NCBI RefSeq assembly: GCF_900111835.1
Contig: NZ_FOJP01000031.1
Coordinates: 1-42,405 of the forward strand
Direction: 5' to 3'
DNA length: 42,405 nt
DNA from: Metapseudomonas otitidis
GTDB taxonomy: Bacteria > Pseudomonadota > Gammaproteobacteria > Pseudomonadales > Pseudomonadaceae
The notes beneath the pieces were generated by a model. It did not search any database, was not told where the DNA came from, and saw nothing but the letters and a program-made list of their open reading frames with translations. Every line of letters starts with the position of its first letter. The first letter of the stretch is position 1. A program made the translations under genes and the position numbers. Positions 9,047-16,604 of the stretch are shown here, one piece after another.

Positions 9047-11365
9047 TCATTGCATCCAGCCGCGGACCCAGTCCATCACCGAGTCCACCGGCGCACCCGC
9101 TCCACAGGCCTGGCCAGGGGCGGGCTCACTGCCGCGAATATAAGGCATCTGCACCGCACCCGGGCAGCTCGAATCGGAGCCCTGGCCGGTACGCGGATCG
9201 ATCCATGCCTGGACGACGTTCTCCGGCATGGGCATGTCGAGCGGCAACGGATCGGCCTTGCGCATGAAGCTGGTCCACACCTGCAGCGCACCCGTGGCAC
9301 CGGTCAGCGGCGTCTTGCCGTTGTCGTCGCGGCCGAGCCAGACCACCGCCAGCAGGTCCTGGCTGAAACCGGCGAACCAACTGTCACGCGAATCGTTGGT
9401 GGTGCCGGTCTTGCCCGCCAGGGTCAGGGACGCCGGCAACTGGCTGTAGACGGAGCGCCCCGTACCTTCGCGCATCACACGCTGCATGGCGTTCTGCACC
9501 AGGTAGATGGCACCCGGATCGAAACGTTGCTGAATCTGGAAGGGATAGCGCTTGAGCGGTTCACCCTCCGCCGTCAGCACACTGCGAATGCCCCGCAGCG
9601 GGGTATTGAAACCGCCGCTGGCCAGGGTCTGGTACATCGTCGCCACTTCCATCGGGCTGAGTGCACCAGCGCCCAGCAGCATGGACGGATACGCCGGCCA
9701 CTCGCGGGACACGCCCAGGCGCTCCAGGGTCTTCAGGACATTCGGCACACCGATGTCCAGGCCGAGCTTGGCCGTGGAGAGGTTGTAGGAGTTGGCCAGC
9801 CCCTGGTAGAGGAAGATCGTTCCGTGGGCCTGCCGATCGTAGTTCTGCGGCGTCCAGACCTGGCCGTCCTGCCCCTTCACCGAGAAGGGCTCATCCTGCA
9901 CCCAACTGGTCAGGGTGTACTGGCTGGGCCGCTCCAACGCCGTCAGGTAGACAGCGGGCTTGATCAGCGAGCCGACCGGACGCACCGCATCGATGGCCCG
10001 GTTGAAGCCGGCGAAGCGGGGCTGGCGGCTGCCGATCAGGGCCTGGATTTCGCCGGTCTCCGGATTGCTCACCACCATCGCGGACTCCACCTCATCCACA
10101 CCCTTGCGGCCTGCCAGGCGCTTGAGCGTCTCTTCCAGGGCCGTCTCGGCCTTGGACTGGAGGATGGGGTCGAAGCTGGTGAAGATGCGCAGCCCTTCCT
10201 CGGTCAGGTCCTCGTCTCGGTAGTCTTCCCGCAGCTGGCGCTTGACCAGATCGAGGAACGCCGGATAGGAGCTGTCGGCCATGCTGCCGCGCGGCGTCAC
10301 GCCCAAGGGCTTGGCCTTCGCCGCTGCAGCCTCCTCGGCCGTGACCACGCCCTGCTCGGCGAGCAGGTCAAGCACCAGGTTCCGGCGCTCGAGCGCGCGC
10401 TCGGGGTTGCGCCGCGGGTTGAACTGGGACGGCCCCTTGACCATCCCCACCAGCAACGCCACCTGGTGCAGCTTGAGTTCGGAAAGCGGCTGGCTGAAGA
10501 AATACTGGCTGGCGAGACCGAAACCGTGCACCGCGCGCTGGCCGTCCTGACCGAGGAACACCTCGTTCAGATAAGCCTCGAGGATCTCGCGCTTGTCGTA
10601 ATGCATCTCCAGCAACACGGCCATCATCGCCTCGGTGGCCTTGCGGGTGATGCTGCGCTCGTTGGTCAGGTAGAAGTTCTTCACCAACTGCTGGGTCAGG
10701 GTGCTGCCGCCCTGACGCAATTGGCCGGCGGTGGCGTTGACCCAGATGGCCCGCGCGATGGACTTCAGCGAGACGCCCCAGTGGTTGAAGAACTCTCGGT
10801 CCTCCACCGCGACCAGCGTATCCACCAGGTAGGGCGGCGCCTGGTCCAGCTTGATGAGAATGCGGTCTTCGTGGTGGGCGGGGTAGAGGCCACCGATCAG
10901 CAGCGGCTCCAAGCGCGCGACCGCCAGGTTGGCACCGCTGCCCTGGCTGAGCCCTGCCACGTAGTCACCTGAGAAGCGCACCTTGATCAGCCTCGCAGGC
11001 TCAGCCCCTTCGTAGAACTGGAAGCCACGGGTGTTCAACTCCACCGTCGAGCCGGCCACCGAGGCCGAACCCGGCCCGTTGGAAGCGCTCTCCCGACGGT
11101 AGCCGAGGGCGTCGAGCTCCTTGAGGAAGTCGTCCTTGGCCAGCTTCAGCCCAACGAACAACTCAAGGGGCCGTGCATAGACCTTCGCCGGCACGGTCCA
11201 GCGCTTGCCGGAGAATTTTTCCTGGACGATGGCATCCAGATAGACGGCGAAGCCCGCCAGGACGACCAGGCCCACCAGGCTGAGCTTGAAAGCCCAGCCG
11301 AAGAGCCTGCGCAAGCCACTGGAACGGGGTTTCTTACGGGAGCGGGGGGATCGGGAACGAGTCAT
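9047..11365 (-). CDS. mrcB: Penicillin-binding protein 1B, bifunctional transglycosylase/transpeptidase
   Basis: A 772-residue class A PBP that polymerises and crosslinks peptidoglycan at the inner membrane. A basic cytoplasmic tail is followed by one transmembrane segment (about 26-46) and a UB2H-like regulatory domain (about 55-150). The GT51 glycosyltransferase carries the EDREFFNHWG motif with catalytic Glu188. The transpeptidase shows SLIK (Ser466), SYN (526-528) and KTGT (652-655). All catalytic motifs are intact. The downstream TPR lipoprotein is probably its outer-membrane activator. It lies divergent from the gene at 11480. Confidence 0.97.
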   Translation of the reverse strand: MTRSRSPRSRKKPRSSGLRRLFGWAFKLSLVGLVVLAGFAVYLDAIVQEKFSGKRWTVPAKVYARPLELFVGLKLAKDDFLKELDALGYRRESASNGPGSASVAGSTVELNTRGFQFYEGAEPARLIKVRFSGDYVAGLSQGSGANLAVARLEPLLIGGLYPAHHEDRILIKLDQAPPYLVDTLVAVEDREFFNHWGVSLKSIARAIWVNATAGQLRQGGSTLTQQLVKNFYLTNERSITRKATEAMMAVLLEMHYDKREILEAYLNEVFLGQDGQRAVHGFGLASQYFFSQPLSELKLHQVALLVGMVKGPSQFNPRRNPERALERRNLVLDLLAEQGVVTAEEAAAAKAKPLGVTPRGSMADSSYPAFLDLVKRQLREDYRDEDLTEEGLRIFTSFDPILQSKAETALEETLKRLAGRKGVDEVESAMVVSNPETGEIQALIGSRQPRFAGFNRAIDAVRPVGSLIKPAVYLTALERPSQYTLTSWVQDEPFSVKGQDGQVWTPQNYDRQAHGTIFLYQGLANSYNLSTAKLGLDIGVPNVLKTLERLGVSREWPAYPSMLLGAGALSPMEVATMYQTLASGGFNTPLRGIRSVLTAEGEPLKRYPFQIQQRFDPGAIYLVQNAMQRVMREGTGRSVYSQLPASLTLAGKTGTTNDSRDSWFAGFSQDLLAVVWLGRDDNGKTPLTGATGALQVWTSFMRKADPLPLDMPMPENVVQAWIDPRTGQGSDSSCPGAVQMPYIRGSEPAPGQACGAGAPVDSVMDWVRGWMQ

Positions 11366-11479
11366 GGCGGCGCATTATACGCACTTTGCCCAGCGCCAGA
11401 AGGCGCCCCTGACGGTTTGCAGAGTGGCGCACAGCACCCATAATGCCCGCCTCTGCACGTGCCAGAACAAGGAACGACC

Positions 11480-13039
11480 GTGAGCCAACAATTGATCCAA
11501 GCCCTTCAGGACCCGAGCCTCTACCCCCATCCGGTGGAAGCCTTCAGCGTCATCGAAACCCATATCTCCTGGGTGCTGCTCACCGGTCCCTACGTCTACA
11601 AGATCAAGAAGCCGGTTAACTTCGGCTTCCTCGACTTCACCCGCCTGGAAGACCGCCAGCACTTCTGCACCGAGGAAGTCCGCCTCAACCAGCGCCTGAC
11701 CCATGACCTTTACCTGGATGTAGTGGCCATCACCGGCAGCGAATCGGCTCCCCGCCTGGGAGGCGAAGGCCCGGTGATCGAGTACGCCATCCGCATGGCG
11801 CAGTTCCCGCAAAGCAACCTGCTGAGCGAGATCCAGTCCCGCGGTGAACTGAGCCCGGCCCACGTCGATGCCCTGGCCGCGCAGATCGCCCGGTTCCACC
11901 TCGAAGCCCCCCGCGTGGACGAAAAGCACCCGCTGGGCACGCCCGAAGCCGTGATGCAGCCGGTGCAGCAGAACTTCGACCAGATCCGCCCGATGCTCGA
12001 GACCAAGGCCGACCTGCAGCAACTCGACGCCCTGGAAGCCTGGGCGCAGAGCAGCTTCGAGCGCCTCAAGCCGCTGCTGGCCGAGCGCAAGCGCGACGGC
12101 TTCATCCGTGAGTGCCACGGCGATATCCATCTGGGCAATGCCACCCTCATCAATGGCGAAGTGGTGCTGTTCGACTGCATCGAGTTCAACGAGCCCTTCC
12201 GCTTCACCGACGTCTACGCCGACATCGGCTTCCTGGCGATGGACCTCGAAGACCGTGGCCTCAAGTCGCTCTCCCGCCGCCTGGTCAGCCGCTACCTTGA
12301 GGAAACGGGCGACTACCGCGGCCTGGCCCTGCTCAACTTCTACAAGGCCTACCGCGCCCTGGTGCGCGCCAAGGTCGCCCTGTTCAGCCTCGCCCACCAG
12401 ACCGATGCCGTGCAGCGCGCCGCCACCCTGCGCCAGTACCGCAACTACGCCAACCTGGCAGAAAGCTACAGCGCCATCCCGCTGCGCTTCCTCGCCATCA
12501 CCCACGGCGTCTCTGCGGTCGGCAAGAGCCACGTCGCCCTGCGTCTGGTGGAAGCCCTGGGCGCCATCCGCCTGCGTTCGGACGTGGAGCGCAAGCGCCT
12601 GTTCGGCGAGCAGCCGGGGAAAGACGGCGAACTGAACAGCGGCATCTACAGCCCCGAATCCACAGAGGCCACCTACCAGCGCCTGCACGAGCTGGCCGAG
12701 CAGGTACTGAGCGCCGGCTTCCCGGTGGTGCTCGACGCCGCCTACCTCAAGCGCGCCCAGCGCCAGGGCGCTCGCGCCGTGGCCGAGAAGGCCGGCACCG
12801 CGTTCCTGATCCTCGACTGCCAGGCCCCGGACGCGGTCATTGGCGGCTGGCTGGAGCAGCGTCGCCAGCAGGGCACCGACCCGTCCGACGCCACCCTGGA
12901 GGTGGTACAGGCGCAGCACGCCAGCCGCGAGGCCCTCGACAGCGAAGAGCAAGCCCACAGCACCCGCGTCGACACCCACCAGGCCAAGAGCCTGGACACC
13001 CTCGTCGAGCGTATCCGCCAGTTCCTGCCGGGGCTCTGA
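11480..13039 (+). CDS. Bifunctional aminoglycoside-phosphotransferase-like / P-loop ATP-binding protein
   Basis: A 519-residue fusion. The N-terminal half resembles protein-kinase-like phosphotransferases, with the catalytic Brenner motif HGDIHLGN (His213 onward) and a metal-site Asp in VLFDCIEF. The C-terminal half is a P-loop kinase-like domain with Walker A GVSAVGKS (343-350). This architecture is widespread and annotated as COG2187 plus COG0645, with no known substrate, so aminoglycoside resistance should not be assumed. I chose GTG at 11480 because AAGGA lies six bases before it. The frame is open 21 bases upstream. It is followed by a strong hairpin and the pentapeptide gene. Confidence 0.88.
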   Translation: MSQQLIQALQDPSLYPHPVEAFSVIETHISWVLLTGPYVYKIKKPVNFGFLDFTRLEDRQHFCTEEVRLNQRLTHDLYLDVVAITGSESAPRLGGEGPVIEYAIRMAQFPQSNLLSEIQSRGELSPAHVDALAAQIARFHLEAPRVDEKHPLGTPEAVMQPVQQNFDQIRPMLETKADLQQLDALEAWAQSSFERLKPLLAERKRDGFIRECHGDIHLGNATLINGEVVLFDCIEFNEPFRFTDVYADIGFLAMDLEDRGLKSLSRRLVSRYLEETGDYRGLALLNFYKAYRALVRAKVALFSLAHQTDAVQRAATLRQYRNYANLAESYSAIPLRFLAITHGVSAVGKSHVALRLVEALGAIRLRSDVERKRLFGEQPGKDGELNSGIYSPESTEATYQRLHELAEQVLSAGFPVVLDAAYLKRAQRQGARAVAEKAGTAFLILDCQAPDAVIGGWLEQRRQQGTDPSDATLEVVQAQHASREALDSEEQAHSTRVDTHQAKSLDTLVERIRQFLPGL

Positions 13040-13048
13040 GCCCCTCCC

Positions 13049-13079
13049 AAGGTGCGGCAGGGAATTCCTGCCGCACCTT
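13049..13079 (+). terminator. Strong hairpin after the kinase-like/P-loop fusion gene
   Basis: AAGGTGCGGCAG and CTGCCGCACCTT are perfectly complementary around a 7-base loop, ten bases after the stop codon. The 3' side (CTATAC) lacks a real T-run, so termination may be partial. It could equally be an RNA-stabilising hairpin between the two genes. Confidence 0.55.
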
Positions 13080-13117
13080 CTATACTCCCGGGGAACCCTC
13101 AACGGACGAGCCCCGCC

Positions 13118-13582
13118 ATGACACTTCCCCATCAGCTCGACTCGCCTCTCTACCTCCTCCTCCGCAACGACGACATCGCGGGCTTCAACGCCCAGAAACC
13201 AGCCGACGGCACCGTCGACCTGCGCGGCGGTGACTTCCGCGGCGTCGACCTGCGCGGCCTGGATGCCCGTGGTGTCGACTTCACCGACGCCTACTTCCGG
13301 GGTGCCGACCTGCGCGGCATCGACTTCCGCGAATCCCAGCTGCAGGGCGCCAGCATCGCCCACGCACAGATCTCGGGCGCCTACTTCCCCACCGAACTGG
13401 CGGCGGACGAGCTGCTCATGTCGGTGAATTTCGGCACCCGCCTGCGCTACAACACCCACCGCTGGCCAACCGTCGAGCGGGTGATGTCATGCGGCCACGT
13501 ACGCCTGACCGCCCGCTACACTCTTGGGCGCGACACCGGGAAACCTGTCCTCTCGCGCACCCATTGCAAGGAGGCTCGATGA
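13118..13582 (+). CDS. Pentapeptide-repeat protein
   Basis: A 154-residue protein with about nine consecutive pentapeptide units in residues 32-83 (pattern A-D/N-L/F-x-x, e.g. VDLRG GDFRG VDLRG LDARG). These should fold as a short right-handed quadrilateral beta-helix. A roughly 70-residue non-repeat tail follows. Pentapeptide proteins include DNA-mimic gyrase protectors, but this one is short and its role is unknown. The start MTLPHQLDSP was preferred over an upstream ATG inside the preceding hairpin. Its stop overlaps the next gene by four bases (ATGA), so the two are probably co-translated. Confidence 0.83.
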   Translation: MTLPHQLDSPLYLLLRNDDIAGFNAQKPADGTVDLRGGDFRGVDLRGLDARGVDFTDAYFRGADLRGIDFRESQLQGASIAHAQISGAYFPTELAADELLMSVNFGTRLRYNTHRWPTVERVMSCGHVRLTARYTLGRDTGKPVLSRTHCKEAR

Positions 13583-13851
13583 ACGATGAATTGCAGAACC
13601 TGAAGAACCTGGGCAAGACCTCGGCGCAGTGGCTGCACGCGGTAGGCATCCACAACGCGTCCGACCTTCGCCGCCTGGGTGCCGTGGGCGCCTATCGAGC
13701 GGTGAAGGCCCGTGGCTTCCGCGCCTCCAAAGTGCTTCTCTACGCCATTGAAGGGGCCCTGCTGGACGTGCACTGGAACGAGCTACCCCCGGGCCACAAG
13801 GCCCAGCTCAACGGAGAGCTCGAGTCTTTCCCGCAAAACAACAGGAGCTAG
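13579..13851 (+). CDS. TfoX C-terminal-domain protein
   Basis: A 90-residue protein consisting of a stand-alone TfoX C-terminal domain, a helix-hairpin-helix-like fold. The pattern LKNLGKTSAQWLHAVGIHNASDLRRLGAVGAY followed by an aromatic/Leu-rich LLYAIEGALLDVHWNELP segment is typical. The N-terminal domain of the competence regulator TfoX/Sxy is absent. Such single-domain proteins are common and uncharacterised. A near-perfect AAGGAGG ribosome binding site precedes the ATG, and the start overlaps the pentapeptide gene stop. The role is unknown; competence is not implied. Confidence 0.87.
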   Translation: MNDELQNLKNLGKTSAQWLHAVGIHNASDLRRLGAVGAYRAVKARGFRASKVLLYAIEGALLDVHWNELPPGHKAQLNGELESFPQNNRS

Positions 13852-13954
13852 CTCACAACACCGGCGTTCGGTGATTTACGTTCGTACCGATGCGCCCTAT
13901 TGTTTCAGGGACGTTCGTGCGTCCAAGTCCAGTCAGTCCAAGGAATTTACCGAC

Positions 13955-14755
13955 ATGTACCTACTCGGGGAGCAACCTGCTTACGCCGACCAGCTGATCA
14001 ACCGACTGCAAAGCATTCCCAGCCAGCTGCTCGACGGGCTTGAACCTTCCGGCCCCCCGCTCTCCTTCGAGTCGGTCGAGGACCTGAACCGGGAGCTGCC
14101 CGGCAATCAGCTGTTCATCATCGAGAATGGCCTGCTGCACGCCCTGGTCGACGAACGTCCGCTGTTCTACCTCCAGGAAGGCGATCTGGTGGGCCTGCGC
14201 CAAGGCATCGAACTGCCCAGCTGCCGCTACCGCAGCGACGAGCCCGTCAGCCTCATCCCCTATTCCCGCAGCGCCGTGTTCAAGCACATCTATGCCGATG
14301 AGCAGCGCCAGGAACAGTTCATCCAGTACCTGATCGGTCACACCGCCCTGCTTTCGGATGCACTGGCCCGACTGAAGCAGCCGGAGATCCGTCCCTCCAC
14401 CGGTTTCCAGCACTTCGCCGCCGGCGAGGAGCTGATCCACCAGGGCGACGAAGCCGACCACGTCTTCATCATCATCGAAGGCCATGCCGAAGCCTTCGTC
14501 GACGGCCAGAAGGTCGGCGACGTGCAGAAGGACGAGATCTTCGGCGCCATGGCGGTGTTCACCCGCGAGAAGCGCAGCGCCACCGTCATCGCCAGCGAGC
14601 CCTGCACCGTGATGGTGATCCCCAAGGACCAGTTCCTCAGCCTAATGCAAAGCAACCCACGCATCGCTCACAGCCTCATCGAGAGCATGGCCCGGCGCAT
14701 CGACCTGCTGAACAAGGAAATCACCCAGCAGCGCCAGGCGAACCCGGAAGGCTGA
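13955..14755 (+). CDS. cbpA: CbpA-like cyclic-nucleotide-binding-domain protein
   Basis: A 266-residue protein with two cupin-like cyclic nucleotide-binding domains. The N-terminal one (about 10-125) is degenerate. The C-terminal one (about 145-250) has the GEELIHQGDEADHVFIIIEGHAE core and a phosphate-binding cassette. No DNA-binding domain follows, so it is not a CRP-type regulator. Its position before the PrrF/phu region matches P. aeruginosa CbpA, a Vfr-dependent cAMP-binding protein located at the old pole. The cassette reads FGAMAVFTREKRSATV, with Ala replacing the usual Glu of FGE. AAGGAA ten bases upstream supports the ATG. A strong terminator follows. Confidence 0.85.
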   Translation: MYLLGEQPAYADQLINRLQSIPSQLLDGLEPSGPPLSFESVEDLNRELPGNQLFIIENGLLHALVDERPLFYLQEGDLVGLRQGIELPSCRYRSDEPVSLIPYSRSAVFKHIYADEQRQEQFIQYLIGHTALLSDALARLKQPEIRPSTGFQHFAAGEELIHQGDEADHVFIIIEGHAEAFVDGQKVGDVQKDEIFGAMAVFTREKRSATVIASEPCTVMVIPKDQFLSLMQSNPRIAHSLIESMARRIDLLNKEITQQRQANPEG

Positions 14756-14770
14756 TCCACAGAGCCCTAC

Positions 14771-14798
14771 AAAAAGCCCGGCACATGCCGGGCTTTTT
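14771..14798 (+). terminator. Intrinsic terminator of cbpA
   Basis: AAAAAGCCCGGCA pairs with TGCCGGGCTTTTT around a short loop, 15 bases after the cbpA stop. T-runs are present in both directions. Confidence 0.9.
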
Positions 14799-14850
14799 CA
14801 TGGCTGATGACCGTTCATCCTGTTCTGACGAATTTTTTTACATCCTGCGC

Positions 14851-14880
14851 TTGACCACGAAATGAGAATTGTTATTATTA
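14851..14880 (+). promoter_or_regulatory. prrF promoter with overlapping Fur box
   Basis: TTGACC (14851-14856), a 16-base spacer and TATTAT (14873-14878) form a good sigma-70 promoter. The AT-rich stretch AATGAGAATTGTTATTATTA (14861-14880) matches the Fur box pattern of repeated NAT(A/T)AT units and covers the spacer and -10 box, so iron-loaded Fur would block RNA polymerase. Confidence 0.85.
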
Positions 14881-14884
14881 CCAC

Positions 14885-14999
14885 AACTGATCGCGAGATC
14901 AGCCGGTAAGCTGAGAGACCAAGCAGTCGGACTCTTCAGATTATCTCCTCATCAGGCTAATCACGGTTATTGACCCGGCAGTTTGCCGGGTCTTTTTTT
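14885..14999 (+). ncRNA. prrF: PrrF iron-responsive small RNA
   Basis: An RNA of about 115 nucleotides starting near AACTGATCGCG and ending in a T-run. It contains the conserved PrrF core in which CTCCTCATCAGGCTAATCAC pairs with target mRNAs, recognised from memory of P. aeruginosa PrrF1/PrrF2. PrrF is made under iron starvation and represses iron-rich proteins such as superoxide dismutase SodB and TCA-cycle enzymes, with Hfq. Location between cbpA and the phu genes matches P. aeruginosa. Only one copy is present here, whereas P. aeruginosa has two in tandem. Confidence 0.9.
14972..14999 (+). terminator. Rho-independent terminator of PrrF
   Basis: GACCCGGCA and TGCCGGGTC pair around GTT, followed by seven T. 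It forms the 3' end of the small RNA. Confidence 0.93.
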
Positions 15000-15047
15000 A
15001 CCTGCAGAATACCGCTGAAAGCCTCGCACCACCTGGGTTTACCGCCC

Positions 15048-15755
15048 TCAGACGATCACGCTTTCAAGCACCAGCCGGACCATGTCGTGGAGCCCTTCCT
15101 GGCGCGCTTGAGCCCCGAGGCGCTCCCCCGTCAGCAGCTGGTCGCTCACTGTCAGCACGGCCAAGGCCTCACGCCCCAGTTCCGCGGCCACGCCATACAA
15201 GCCCGCCGCCTCCATCTCCACGGCAAGGATGCCCATCCGGCTCATGGGCACCATCCAGTCGGCCGCCGGCTCGTAGAACAGGTCGGCGGAAAACACATTG
15301 CCCACGTGCACCGTCATCCCCATTTCATCGGCCCGATTCACGGCACGCGCCAGCAAGCGGTAATCCGCCAGCGCGGCGAAGTCGAAGCCGCCGAAGCGTT
15401 TGCGGTTGACGCCGGAATCGGTGGACGCGCCCTGAGCAATCACCAGGTCGTGCAGGTGGACGTCCGGCTGCAAGGCCCCGCAACTGCCCACTCGGATGAT
15501 GCGCTGCACGCCGAACTGGCTGAACAGCTCATGGGCGTAGAGCGAGATGGAGGGGATGCCCATGCCCGACCCCATCACCGAAACACGCTGCCCTCGGTAG
15601 CGGCCGGTATAGCCGAGCATGTTGCGCACCGCGTTCACCTCTCGCACGTCCTCCAGAAAGGTTTCGGCGATGGCCCGGGCCCGCAGCGGGTCACCGGGCA
15701 TGAGCACGGTCTCGGCAAAGTCACCCGGCCGGGCGTTGATGTGGGGTGTGGTCAT
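15048..15755 (-). CDS. deoD: Purine-nucleoside phosphorylase, DeoD type
   Basis: A 235-residue hexameric-type (PNP/UDP phosphorylase family) enzyme that splits purine (deoxy)nucleosides with phosphate to give base and (deoxy)ribose-1-phosphate. Visible family motifs are the start [24 protein letters not shown] (His5, phosphate loop), [24 protein letters not shown], the ribose-contacting EMEAAGLY and the base-contacting Asp in TVSDQL. Length is normal. A GAGG ribosome binding site precedes the ATG. It lies 39 bases after deoC and behind the phu genes, an unusual location. It converges on prrF. Confidence 0.94.
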   Translation of the reverse strand: MTTPHINARPGDFAETVLMPGDPLRARAIAETFLEDVREVNAVRNMLGYTGRYRGQRVSVMGSGMGIPSISLYAHELFSQFGVQRIIRVGSCGALQPDVHLHDLVIAQGASTDSGVNRKRFGGFDFAALADYRLLARAVNRADEMGMTVHVGNVFSADLFYEPAADWMVPMSRMGILAVEMEAAGLYGVAAELGREALAVLTVSDQLLTGERLGAQARQEGLHDMVRLVLESVIV

Positions 15756-15794
15756 GACAGCCTCGCTCGGAAACGTTGGGAAGGTGGGGATGAA

Positions 15795-16574
15795 TCAGTA
15801 GCCAGCGCCTGTTCCGGCTTCGCCCGCTTCACCCAGGGTCTTCAGCAACTCGGCCAGCAGGCCCGAGGCACCGAGCCGCAAATGCCCGGGCGTTACCCAC
15901 TGCGCGCCGAGCGTCGCCCGTGCCAGCTCGATGTAGCAGCGCGCATCCGCCAGGGTCCGCAAGCCGCCGGCCGCCTTGAAGCCCACCATACCGCCGTGCT
16001 CGGCAATGACCCCGAGCATCAGCGATGCCGCCTCCGGCGTGGCATTGACCGGCACCTTGCCGGTGCTGGTCTTGATGAACTGGGCACCCGCCGCGATCGC
16101 ATCGCGGCTGGCCTGGCGGATCAGCTCCGGCTGCGCCAGCGCCCCGGTCTCGAGAATCACCTTGAGCAACGCCCGATCCCCGCAGGCCTCCCGACACGCC
16201 GCCACCAAATCGCGCCCCGGCTGGGCATCGCCCGCCAGCAATGTGGCATAGGGATAGACCAGGTCCACCTCGTCCGCCCCATCGGCCACGGCCGCTCGGG
16301 TTTCCTCCAGCGCTCGCCGTACATCGACGCCACCCTGGGGAAAGTTGGCCACAGTGGCCACGCGCACGGCTTCGGCACCCAGCGCATCGAGGCGCCGCCG
16401 GGCGAAGCCGATGAAGCGCGGGTAGATGCAGACGGCAGCCACCGCCCCAACGGGCGTCAGCGCACGGGCGCAAAGAGCCGCGATGGTCGCCTCGTCATCC
16501 GTGTCGTTGAGGGAGGTCAGGTCGAGCAGGCGGACCGCCAGGGTGGCCAGCTCAGGATCGTTCAGTTCAGCCAT
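15795..16574 (-). CDS. deoC: Deoxyribose-phosphate aldolase
   Basis: A 259-residue TIM-barrel class I aldolase that cleaves 2-deoxyribose-5-phosphate to acetaldehyde and glyceraldehyde-3-phosphate. The Schiff-base lysine region FIKTSTGKVPVNATPE, the relay lysine in VGFKAAGGLRT and the acidic site in DEVDLVYPY are intact. Length and the C-terminal tyrosine match the E. coli type rather than the shorter Bacillus type. A CCGGAG ribosome binding site precedes the ATG. It starts 30 bases after the phuW stop, so it may be read through from the heme-uptake operon. The pathway partners deoA and deoB are not in this window. Confidence 0.94.
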   Translation of the reverse strand: MAELNDPELATLAVRLLDLTSLNDTDDEATIAALCARALTPVGAVAAVCIYPRFIGFARRRLDALGAEAVRVATVANFPQGGVDVRRALEETRAAVADGADEVDLVYPYATLLAGDAQPGRDLVAACREACGDRALLKVILETGALAQPELIRQASRDAIAAGAQFIKTSTGKVPVNATPEAASLMLGVIAEHGGMVGFKAAGGLRTLADARCYIELARATLGAQWVTPGHLRLGASGLLAELLKTLGEAGEAGTGAGY

Positions 16575-16604
16575 ACGGGCTCCGGAATCGCCAACAGGGT
16601 GGAT

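Noticed and set aside
11480-13039. Aminoglycoside resistance gene
   Set aside because: The phosphotransferase-like domain belongs to a widespread chromosomal fusion family with no demonstrated drug substrate, and no resistance-type context is present.
13860-13900. A possible CRP/Vfr site upstream of cbpA
   Set aside because: A GGTGA-like half site is present, but I could not find a convincing TGTGA-N6-TCACA palindrome, although cbpA is Vfr-dependent in P. aeruginosa.
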